This document shows, in pieces, positions 24,496 to 34,444 of a stretch of 64,000 nucleotides of DNA (positions are counted from its first letter, which is position 1; every line of letters begins with the position of its first letter). Origin of the DNA: Takakia lepidozioides (Eukaryota > Streptophyta > Takakiopsida > Takakiales > Takakiaceae). The DNA is taken from the NCBI GenBank assembly GCA_030704615.1, contig CM060734.1, positions 51,786,042 through 51,850,041 on the forward strand, given 5' to 3'. The notes under the pieces were generated by a model. It was not told the origin of the DNA. It saw only the letters and a program-made list of their open reading frames with translations, and did no database searches. A program made the position numbers and the translations under genes.

Positions 24496-27400
24496 TCAAA
24501 GAGAATTTGGCGGAGCCCTACGTGAGGTGTCCCGCTGCAGAAAGGTGATGACTTCTCCGTAGCCTAGTGTGGCTTGGTGAATGAATTGGTCTTTCTTACC
24601 GTCGCAGCACATAATTACAAGGTATATGTAATATTGATGCTGGCAGGGGACCCACTTCTCTCTCATGCCGAGAGCGCCCTCACGCATCGTTACAAAATCC
24701 GGACAAGTGCACGTAGGGAAATTCCCCACGGTAACCTGATATTCTTTGCCATGAAGAACTGAGCCAATAGACAGCACTGTGTAAATCCGTCCATACCCCG
24801 GGGCAGGGACTTCGGTGATATGAGTCACCCGAGCCTGCAAAATTCTAGCCGATTCCATCTTGCATTCGTGATCTGCACCCGAAGCAACACGGCGCATTGT
24901 TTTTCCATCTCTTTTTGTTGGGTGGGAGTCGGCATCGGCTGGAGGCATTGCCGGAGCATGTGACACATCTGAGCCGACAGTGCATGAGGGCACCACCCGG
25001 GACCGTGCAAGACAAAACCCTCCCTCCTCCAGCATGCTTATCTCGGTTGATGACAACGACGTCCCAAGTTTGACAAACCAAATTGCGGGGGGAGGGGGCT
25101 TCATTATCACCGAAGGACAAACTGTTCCCTTGACGCATCGTGCCATATCGTCTGGGCAGAACCAGAACTTGTGGTCCTTTGACTCCCCACTATGATAAGG
25201 TCAGAACAACCCTATGAATGTTGGAGCTGGAGTCCCCCTGGAGCCTTTGCATATTTTTTATTTGCATTTCTTGAAAGAGGGGGTCCGAATTGCCATGCAA
25301 GCCACTCTAGATCCTGGTGGGGTGCGTTCTATATGCCACTCACTATCAATGCAATCATATTCATGCACCGTGGCCACCACCTCCTCCAATGAGATTTCTG
25401 CTGCTGTGTTTGCATGATCTGCACCTGCTCCACTGGAGGAGGACCCACCTGGGAAGGGGCGGGCACACGACTTAGTCTGCACTAGAGACACCTTTGGTAC
25501 AGAGAAATTGACCCTGTCCAGCCAATGGGAATCTCCATCCGACCCTGGAGGAGTGTTCAATTTCCTTTTGCATAATCCAAATCTTTCCTCGCCTTCCAAA
25601 TGGGGGACCTTGGATTACAAAGGGGAGCCTTCAGTGCACCTGTTCAGAGCTCTGGCCATCTTCGATGGGTCTCCAGACCTACTCGCAGCCCTTAGCATCA
25701 CAAAGTCGTATCAGGGCCCTTGCCTCGCCTCCGCCGTCCCATCAGAAAATTGCGGTACCTGGTTTTTTTGTGTAAGTGCCCGCACCATGTCATCAGCAGT
25801 GGCCACATACAAGTCACGTCCTGCTTTGGTAGACTGCTGCATCCAGGCGTTGTGAACAGTCTCCGCCAAATTACAGGATGGCATGTCGGCCAAGTCCTCC
25901 AAGGACATGTCCTGTAGGAGGCATTGCATAGAAATGTGAGGAACGAAAGGAAATGGAAGAGGTTCTGCAAGTGACAATCCAACAACCCCAAACGAACAGG
26001 CACGATGCAAAGTTAAATTTGTGTTTCTGGGATTGAAGAGGCTTACCGTCGTCATGAAAGCTCCCCACTGTCTGTACCTGAAGTGCCAGAAAACCAACCA
26101 GTCCTCCAACTCCTTCAGGTGGATACCAGTAGCAGCACCAGAGGAGAACCACCAAGTCCGGATTGCTTGGTAAGTGCTCTCAGCTTCTCCCATTGAGGTG
26201 ACATTTTTATACTTCAGGCAGAGCCTTTTGTGCTCTAAAGGTCAGGGCGAATGCAGCGCTTTGTATGACGTGCCAGCGATTGACTCCAATGGAAGAGGCA
26301 TGTGCGCTCCCTATTTTCCATTGGGACCTTAGGATCCCCCGAACCAAACACGCGATGCACTGCATTGAAATTCGCCTCTGCACTATCAGCCATGAAGCCC
26401 GTAAAATTTGTGTTCTATATTCCGTTGCGCTGCATGACGGCCAGGAGCGAATTAAGCATCTGGGATTCAGTGTCCTCCGACTGCATATCACAAATTGCTA
26501 TGGAGAGCACACGCTGGTACGCTGGATCGTACACATGGCACGCCATGGTTGTCCAACCCTTCACCCGTTTGCAGTGATCAAACATTAACCAACATTTAGC
26601 CTCCAGGTTGCATTCGGCGGACTATGCTCACACCATTGCCTTCGCCCACTGTGGACATCTTGAACAAATACACCTTGGATGAGCCCTGACCAGGGAAGAT
26701 ACTGTTTTGAATGAATTCATAGCGACTCCTCCGTTTGAGGTCCATAATGTTGTCCATGAATCCAGCAGTGCCTGTGCCCTTTCTGAGTGCATTTACCTGG
26801 TTTCGAATATTGGGAGAGCTCAACATGGAGAAATGGTCCATCACTGCATCAAGCGAATCTGCATCCAGCATTGGTTGTGTCGCATCCCTTTCACCCAGTA
26901 TGTGTTTTTCCAGGAATGCCTTGCTAGCTGCAAGCGCTATAGTAGAAGGTGTTGCACAAGGGGCATTGTGGAACTCCTGCTTCAGCAGATTTCTAGCGAT
27001 GTCCACGCTATCCCTGCAACTTCCTTTGGACACAGGATGCTCGTGTGTACCCATATGAATGCAAGCACGAGTCATAATCTTGCATAGGTGTGCCACCTGG
27101 TACATACGAGCGTGACACACAGAAACACAGGACGGGGAAAGTTTGCAGAACCTACACACAAAAGTATTGATCTTGGGATGGGCAAGCCCTGGGGTGAAAG
27201 AATTCAGGGGCACACCTTCCCACTCACTTTTGTTTGGTTTAGCGTTGTTTCTTAGCCGAGGGCAAGAAATATTCACGCACTTGCAATGCCCAACGCAAAC
27301 CGACCTTCGAAATTTCAATCCAATGTCGTTGTGGATGTTCGTCGTTTTTGTCCTGCACCAAGGGTGTCCGTCATGTTTCTTGTCCATGCCCTGCAGAAGC

Positions 27401-28042
27401 CCAGCTAGTCCACTGGAAGACGTGGGAGGGTTGAGCTCAAACAAGATGTTCCATCAAACTCTGCAAGCACATATTGAACCCACTGCACACGAAGGGACTC
27501 CCAATCAACAAAACGCAACTCGCTCTTGCACCCAGGCACCCCTGCGAGGGCTTTGAATTTCGGAATGACACTCGTTATCTCCTGCAATTCGTTGTCATCC
27601 AAGAATGGAGTTTGCACTGGCGGAGGAATCTCATAAACATCCTCCGAGGACGAGTCTGAAAGAGTCACGAATATAGTGGATGTGCTCACCTTTTGTTTCA
27701 CATGAACTGTGCCCTTCTGCTGCACGACCGATGCTGCAGTGACAGGGGTAACTACTGATCCTGCTGATTGTCTTCTCTCTTTTCCAAGGACCCGGTATGT
27801 GCCTGGAAGGACTCTCCACTTCTTTCCACACTCGCCAACCAATGGTTTCTCCAAGTGCCCAGAATCCAAACTCCCATCCTCGTCATACACCTCTTTTTGA
27901 ACAAGCAGAGAATCCAATTCCAGCGGGAACACTGTAACCAGCTCATCCTCATGAACAACTGCAAACCCATCGTTGTCTGCACTGGCAGTGAGTGGAAGAC
28001 TACCTGCATTGGAATGAAATCGAGACTGATCGAAAGTTGCGA
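24496..28042 (-). pseudogene. MULE transposase with SWIM finger, decayed
   Basis: Successive minus-strand frames form one protein. An acidic N-terminal region (27405-28042) is followed by a Cys/His-rich segment (26596-27444, CVGHCKCVNISCPRL then FVCRFCKLSPSC). The DDE core comes next: GWTTMACHVYDPAYQ and CDMQSEDTESQML at 26410-26580, then FTGFMADSAEANFNAVHRVF, ENRERTCLFHWSQSLARHTK (26250-26405) and an alpha-helical segment (25711-26193). A linker (25258-25599) leads to the SWIM finger (24496-25146; Cys146-x-Cys148, Cys168-x-His170). The family cuts and pastes DNA between the inverted repeats. Stops occur at about 26413 and 26255 and several frame changes are present, so this copy is inactive. 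An intron-like GCAG-GT at about 28008 suggests further upstream exons. Confidence 0.75.
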
Positions 28043-28945
28043 TTCACAACGGAATCCCCGAACTGATAGCCCGTAATTCTCGAAAGGGGATCCACCACAA
28101 ACAAACTGAGGTCAATAAGGGTAGCACTGACCCAAAGACTGGGGGCGATACATGCAAAGGATGTAGGAATGACAAGCACCGAACTTCGCAGACAGCCACA
28201 CTGAGAGACACCAACCAGAAAAACTAAGCCACAAGAAGTCGTGCTGTATTTGGATGAAAAACAAACCCTGAACATGACATGAAACCATCCATTATGGAAA
28301 GACAGCAACAACCCTGGAGAGCAGTAAACAGGAAGACCCCGAATCTAATGAGGTTGTACTGTGCCAGAAGAGCACAGCACAAACACTGACACTCCGGGGA
28401 CACACCTCGCACGAATGTGTGTAACACATGACCATTGCCGACACAACCCTTTATACCGAATGACCCCATTGCGACGGTGACGGCGAAATGCAAACTGCAG
28501 GGTAGGCAGTGCAACACACGTGGATGCATATGTGAAGCATAACAATTATTGCGAATCTGCAAGTACTGCTCGAAATTGAACTAGCATTAGATTTCTACGA
28601 CACTTCCGAATTTGAAAGAATGCAAGAAGGCTGCCATGTATTGGCAGGCGGCGAAGTACATCTGACATATATCACAAGTACATGCAACGGATGTACTTTT
28701 TATCTACCACTTTATTTCTTGGATAATACAAAGACGCCGAAATGGATGAATTCCGTTCGCACACAATGATAACAGCCGCATCCAAATACGGTTAACAATG
28801 TCAAATTTTTATTTTGGTTACATGCCATAGCAACCCTTGTTGCAAACGTCAAACTGGAGAGCTCTAGAGGCAGCGTGGGGAGCCCTTGTTTCCAGCAGAG
28901 GAGGAAGAGAAGGAAGTCGTTATACTTCACAAGCACTAGGGATAG
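28043..28945. other. MULE intergenic spacer, no gene seen
   Basis: Between the transposase N-terminus and the Ty3 LTR. Frames at 28224-28562 and 28712-29128 have low-complexity hydrophobic composition and no motif. In the uninterrupted MULE this would be the divergent promoter region for the two genes. Confidence 0.35.
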
Positions 28946-29448
28946 TGTCGTGCGCATACATATCGCTACACAACTACATCGCTGTCCAAACCACACCACA
29001 CATATATGCACAATAAGAAAGCTAAGGACACTGTTGACACAAAACATATGAAATGCATCGCTATCACTCTTTATAATAGAAGTCGAGCCAGGGGCACCCC
29101 AAGCTATGGGGACTCCACCCCACAACAACCTACACTCCCATCATGAGTACACTCAGATCTAAACGCATGCAGGAGCTCGGTCGCGCAGGCTCAACTCGAG
29201 AGAGATGAACTGCGCGACTGCCGCTCTCGTGAAGATAAGACGGACCAGGTGTCAAACTAAACTTGACACCTGATTTAACACTTGACCTAAATCCAAGTTA
29301 AAATACAAATAACTAGTTTTATGCTAGCTGTTTCACACTGTGCTTATTAACTTGACAGCTGTCGTGCGCATACATACGCTATATCGCTAACAACTACATC
29401 GCTGTCCAAACCACCACACATGTATGCACAATAAAGTAGTCTACCACA
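28946..29448 (-). repeat. 3' LTR of the methyltransferase Ty3 element, with internal direct repeat
   Basis: The 345 bases at 29013-29357 match 40744-41091 almost perfectly in direct orientation. In the left copy this core is flanked on both sides by a roughly 70-bp repeat starting TGTCGTGCGCATACAT (28946-29012 and 29360-29435). The right side ends GTAGTCTACCACA, giving TG...CA borders for the whole block. Read on the minus strand the LTR starts TGTGGTAGAC, directly after a G-rich polypurine tract. Confidence 0.65.
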
Positions 29449-29555
29449 ATCGCCCCCCTAGCTGGTGGATAGGTCCCTCTACCTCCAGATAGCTACAAGA
29501 CGTAATAGCCATAGCCGTACTAAGTCCTCTATCACTGTCCCTATCGTACTCAAAC

Positions 29556-29972
29556 TCATAGACCAAGAGCCGGGTACAAGAGTAGCCCATCGTTAGTCGC
29601 CGTCTTGCAATCTGTGAACTTGAGCCAGGACTTCGTGTATTCAAGGTCTCCTGTAGCTGGGCCTTGCGTTCTTATTAGCCTCCCATGGTTGTATCCACTC
29701 CCACTATCCAATGCTTGTGGACATAACCAATCCCCATCTGGAACCATCTCAAGAGGTGGAGTCAAGCACCCCATATGCCAACCTCTAGAGCATCGATCAC
29801 ACACCAGCATGGTGGCTGCCCCTTTAGCAGACCCACACAACATGCACCTCAAACCGGCAGATACCACTGCCAGGTTTGGGTCAATCCTGCCATCGACATT
29901 CGGAAGGTGACATGGCGCACAATTACGCACATGGTCCTTCCAAGTTATGCCATCCCGACCCTCCAAGACCAA
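29556..29972 (-). CDS. C-terminal PHD finger of the Ty3 polyprotein
   Basis: In this 138-codon frame a PHD-type Zn-binding array is visible: Cys43-x2-Cys46, Cys58-x2-Cys61, His66-x2-Cys69 and Cys84 in the setting MLVCDRCSRGWHMGCLTPPL and DWLCP. PHD fingers read histone H3 tails. The eighth ligand, expected two or three residues after Cys84, is absent (CPQALD), so the fold may be damaged or a frameshift may be present. Upstream, LEGRDGITWKDHVRNCAPCH continues the tail of the integrase. The finger occupies the position where chromoviruses carry a chromodomain, so a role in targeting integration is a reasonable inference. Confidence 0.7.
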   Translation of the reverse strand: MVLEGRDGITWKDHVRNCAPCHLPNVDGRIDPNLAVVSAGLRCMLCGSAKGAATMLVCDRCSRGWHMGCLTPPLEMVPDGDWLCPQALDSGSGYNHGRLIRTQGPATGDLEYTKSWLKFTDCKTATNDGLLLYPALGL

Positions 29973-30989
29973 GACGCCCTGAGGGCAAGACCTCTCGAAC
30001 CCTCAAAATAACACGTCCTGCAGTCACATCCAGGGTCGTAGAGCAATCTGCTGCAGATAGACATAGTCACCAGGGTTGAATCTCCGAACCTCAGGACGAT
30101 AGCCCCACCACGTATGGTAGCATACCTCAACGTATCACGGTGTTGTGCAATGGCAAGGTTCTCGAAAGCCATGGGCATGACTCTCTTGAACACTCTGCAC
30201 GCTGCTCACATGCACGTGCCCACCCGTCCGGATCGTCAAGGTTAAGAACTGTAGCAGCTTCTTCTCTGCGAATGGATGTAGGCAAATCCGGCTCTCGGCC
30301 AAAGAGAAGAAAGTATGGTGAGAAGGAGGCAAGTGATGCTGCTTGCTGAACCTGTAGCCCATGGCTAACCAGGGTAACTGAAGGTCCCAATCTCCTAGGT
30401 GTCCATTCTGCAAGCCATACTTGCGCAAACCCCTCTTTACTGTCTGAACAACTCTCTCTGCCAAGCCATCGGCTTCAGGATGATCCCGAGAAAGTGGTGC
30501 GGTGGTCTATCAAGGGCCTTGTCACACAAAGCCTGAAACTCCCCCAAGAACTCTCCCTTGGTCCGTGAGTACCTCAGCTGGAGCACCGAATCGGCTAAGC
30601 ACACAATCCAAGAATGCATACGCAGCTCCCTCACTAGCCTTATCAGGCAATGGAACCAATTCAATCCACTTGGAGAAGTGCTCCACCATCACCAACACGT
30701 ACTTGTTGTGGCGCATGGTCAGTGGCAACGGCCCTGCGAAGTCAAGACTCCACCTGTAGCCCAATCCCATGATCGGAAGAGGGTGCAATTGTGGAGTAGG
30801 GGCGTTGAATGAAGCACGCACCCTGTCACACACCATGCACCTAGCCACAAATTGTTGCACCTCTGTGTGCATACCACGCCACCAATACTGCCCCTGCAGT
30901 AGACTATGAGTGCGTCGCACCCCAAAATGCCCCAACTCCTCATGGGCATGCCGCACTAAACCGTGCCCGCTGTGTTGGGTGAGGCACAA
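29945..30989 (-). pseudogene. Ty3 integrase, frameshifted
   Basis: The HHCC zinc domain is visible in 30522-30989: His16 and His21 (HEELGHFG), then Cys51-x2-Cys54 (CMVCDRV). The catalytic core follows: Asp83 in SLDFAGPLP and Asp143 in VLTDQG. After a frame change the Glu helix appears as LAERVVQTVKRGLRKYG (30400-30464). A third frame holds FSPYFLLFGREPDLPTS (30127-30390), the motif that follows the core in Ty3 integrases. Then AFENLAIAQHRDTLRYA and a GPY/F-like segment lead to the PHD finger. At least three frameshifts break it in this copy. Confidence 0.75.
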
Positions 30990-31187
30990 TCCTCACTCGC
31001 CCATCCTCCCATACTCGAAGCAGGTGTGTCCCCTCCCACCTGAACCTCTTGGCTCGTTGTAGGATCCGATCCCTCTCCTTGGCAGTCATAGTGGGCTGTC
31101 GTGTCCCACTGCGGAGGTAGTCCAACACAAACTGAATCCTCATGTATATCTTTGGCGCCACCCTGCTCATTGCTGGCCTCAGGGTCC

Positions 31188-32677
31188 TCAGACACTTGAT
31201 CTACAGTCATCCCTGTTGTAGGTCCAACCTGGCCTTCCGCTGCCAGATACACAGAAATGCAGATGCATGCCATCCGGGCACCATCTCCTCTCCGTCTCAC
31301 CATGCCACCGAGCTCCAGTGTCATCCTGCTGGCTCGTGCATGGATTGCGACTCAACCCATCTGCATTTCGATTGACCAAACCCGGTCGATGCACCACCTG
31401 AAAGTCATACTCTTGAAGGATGAGTGCCCACCGTGCAAGCTTCCCCGAAGCTTGTCTGACTCATCAACCACTTGAGTGGGTTGGTGATCCGTGACAAGGG
31501 TGAAGAGATTGCCGTATAGATAGCACCTGAAGTGTGCCACGGCCCACACTGCAGCTAAGCATTCTCCCTCATATGAGCTATACTTAGACTCTGCAGCATT
31601 GTTCGAGCGGCTAGCATAAGCCACTACGAACTCTCTTCCCTCATCATCCACCTGTGTGAGCACCGCTCCAAGCCCCAGCATGCTCCAATCTGTATGCAGC
31701 TGAAAAGGACGCCCCCTGATAGGTCGTCTCAAGATGGGCGCCGAGGTCAACCTCGCCTTGAGCTCTTGAAAAGCTTGTTCTTGCTCATCTTCCCACTGCC
31801 ACTCCTGGTCCACCTTGGTCAGCTTGGTTAGAGCCTTTGCAATGGCACTAAATCCCTTAACAAACCGTCTGTAATAGTTTGCTAACCCCATGAAAGCTCG
31901 AACTCGGCTCACATCCGTGGGGCGTGGAACCTGTGCAATGGACTCTACCTTAGTCTGCTGTACCCCCAATCCTCCAGGATATATCATGTGACCCAGATAC
32001 TCAATCTGGTTGTGGAAAAACTTGCACTTGCCCGGATGTAACTTCAATCCGTGCGTCCTCAAGCGCTCAAATACCCCCTGAAGGTGTCTCTCATGCTCCT
32101 CCACCGTAGCACTAAAGATGATGATGTCATCTATGTAGCACCGAGCAAACTCCACCCCTGCTAGAATCCTGTCCATGACTCTTTGAAACTCAGCGGGAGC
32201 GTTTTTAAGCCCAAATGGTAAGAACCGCCACTGGTATAGGCAATCCTTCCCGTGCTCATTGATCCCCCAGAATGCCGTCTTTTGCTTATCCGCCTCCTTG
32301 ATCGGCAACTGGTGATATCCGGATCGTAAATCCAACGTGCTAAAGACCTTGGAATGCCCAATGGCATCAAAGATCTCCTCTGGTGTTGGCATGGCATACC
32401 TATCGGACTTGGTCTGACGATTTACAGGCCGGTAATCACCGCACATACGTCTCTCCGTCCAATTGCCATAGACATCCTTCTTAGCTGGCATCACTGTGGC
32501 TGAAGCATACTCTCCACCAGAGAGCTCCACCAAACCTGCCTCCCAGAGATCTTGAGTCCTCATCTGAATCAAAGACCTCTCCATGTCACTGTATCTATAG
32601 GGTCTCCGAAAGATTGGCGTGTCAGTGGCCAACTCAATACGGATCTCTTGACCCTTCAGTGCTCCCAAGTCCTTCAA
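31188..32677 (-). CDS. Ty3 reverse transcriptase-RNase H
   Basis: A 441-codon frame (31352-32677) has the full RT palm: RMCGDYRPVNRQT, LDLRSGYHQLP (residues 115-125), FLPFGLKNAPAEFQRVMD and the catalytic YIDD at 181-184, followed by the thumb (YLGHMIYPGGLGV) and connection (FMGLANYYRRFVKGFS). The RNase H begins at FQLHTDWSMLGLGAVLTQ and reaches TLVTDHQP. A frame change at about 31470 moves the end of RNase H (VVHRPGLVNRNADGLSR) into the 31188-31397 frame. The RT would copy the element RNA into cDNA inside Gag particles. The palm is intact in this copy. Confidence 0.9.
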
Positions 32678-32836
32678 ACTGAAGGCAAAGCAATTCCTAT
32701 AAGCCCTCAGGAACCGCCGTATACGTCGTCTCTCTCCTCCGGTGACAATGGGTCCAATGTCAGGCTCCCAATTGTCCTCCGTAACTGCAACCTTAAGTCC
32801 AGTGGGCTTAGAGGTAGAGGACGCGTCCCGTGGTTG

Positions 32837-34200
32837 CTATGCTGCAACCTCTTGAGCAGTACCCCCTTCCTGCTCAGTCAATGACAAGGCCTCATCCTGC
32901 CCCATCATCTCATCATTGAGAACCTCCTCATCCCGAGAAGAATCCCCAACCTCATCCATCACAGCTGCCTTCGCTGCCAACTCCCTCTGAACCTCGAGCA
33001 CCTCCCACGTGTGCCATGGATGTCTACACCTCGTGGTCCTCACCGGCTCGCCCCCACTCGCTGCCTGTACCGTCTCGGTAGGCAGAGAGACCGTCAAGGG
33101 AAGTGCACTCCGCACTCTACGTTGCTCAGCCATAGCCAAGCTGACAATCCAGGTCAAGCAATTGAGATCCATTGCTTGCCCCAACACCTGACGACGTGAT
33201 GCCTCAGAAAGAGAAGGCACCGCCGTGGTCCCAGTGGAAAACCCCATAGCCCGCTCTCGCTCGTCGGCATTAGGCTCCACTAACTGCTGCAACTGAGCAT
33301 CCCACAGGAGGCCAGGTCCACCATCCCGAAAAGCATGGGATCCTGGGAAGCTGAGCAGTGTAGGTAATGCTGCTCGTGGTTGACCCACCCTGTTGACCAC
33401 TGCCAAAGGCGAACGGTCATCGTGTCTCACACGTTGAGACTGCCTTCCTGTGTCCAAAATGCCATCCACGTTGAGGTGTGCTGGCCGCTGCACCCCATCA
33501 AATGCACGCTTGAGCAGTGCGGGTGGCATCAAGTTAGTCCACCATAGTCGTGGACGATGAGCCCGTGACCCCACTGCAGCTGCATCCAGCAACACTGCTG
33601 ACCCAAGCCACGACCGGACTTGATGCACACTGGCCATCACCCTGGCCCGAGAATCACCCATCAGTGGTACATTCTCCAAGATGTATGCTGGAGATACAGC
33701 TTGATGAAGCTGCAAGCAGCGCAAAATCCGCACCATCTCCCAAAACAGACCCGTCCTCGAGTCTCGCAATCCATTGCCATGCCCGGCTGATGAATGCCCT
33801 TGGCAGGGCCAACCTGCCACTATCAGATCAATGGAGCCAACCTGCTCCAAATCTTGCGCCCCCAACAAGGAAATGTCTGCTGGCAAGGCTTGTTGGTATC
33901 CACGAACTGCAGACACAGGCAACAAGTCAGGGTACTGCTGTACCAACTGAGCACATGGCGCAGTGAGACGCGTCGTGCAGTCTCATCCCTCTCCACATAC
34001 AGGTAACGCCTTACCCGCACACCTGCCTGTAGCACAGCAGCCAATCCGGTGCTGATCCCGCCAAACAAGTCCAGAAGGCAAATGCCTTCATCCGGCCGCT
34101 GCCACACAAGAGGTGTGGTGTCCAATGGCGACAACTGAGGTGGCCCTGGTGCAATCACCGCACTCTCCTCCTCTCCTGACGGTACAAAAGCTTCTCCCAA
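32837..34200 (-). CDS. DNMT3/DRM-like DNA cytosine-5 methyltransferase carried by the Ty3 element
   Basis: Two overlapping frames give one catalytic domain. The upstream frame (33823-34200) has motif I, CLLDLFGGISTGLAAVLQAG, and the AdoMet-binding acidic residue in RRYLYVERDE. The downstream frame (32837-33946) has motif IV IDLIVAGWPCQGHSSAG with the catalytic Cys (PCQ, residues 47-49), GLFWEMVRIL, motif VI ENVPLMG (91-97), motif VIII SRAHRPRLWWTN (127-138) and a motif IX-X region EPNADERERAMGFS with GQAMDLN (224-262). Motif spacing resembles the DNMT3 group, where RAHRPR replaces the QxRxR of DNMT1. Joining the frames needs a one-base shift near 33950. The 100 codons after motif X are a charged tail. 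It would methylate DNA, possibly the element's own cDNA or insertion sites (inference). Confidence 0.9.
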
Positions 34201-34444
34201 GCTTGTTGCACCCGTCCATCAGCAGCTTGCTGCAAATCCTTGCTCGTACCCCACAACGGAGTGTGAGCAACCATGGCAGGCAACTCCGCCGTACCATGCA
34301 TGTCATCCTGCTCTGCTGGAGGTGGCACATCCTCTGCATGGGCATTGCCTTCCAGCAACTCTCCAGGCCAACTAACGGCAGCTGTGAAGGCGGCTAGTGT
34401 TGGCATCTTGCCCCGCTGGGCAGTTGCAATACCCCCAATGAATG

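Noticed and set aside
32837-34200. Methyltransferase as an ordinary host DRM gene interrupted by a transposon
   Set aside because: It is closely packed in the same orientation between Gag-protease and RT, with no introns and no flanking host exons or ubiquitin-associated domains.
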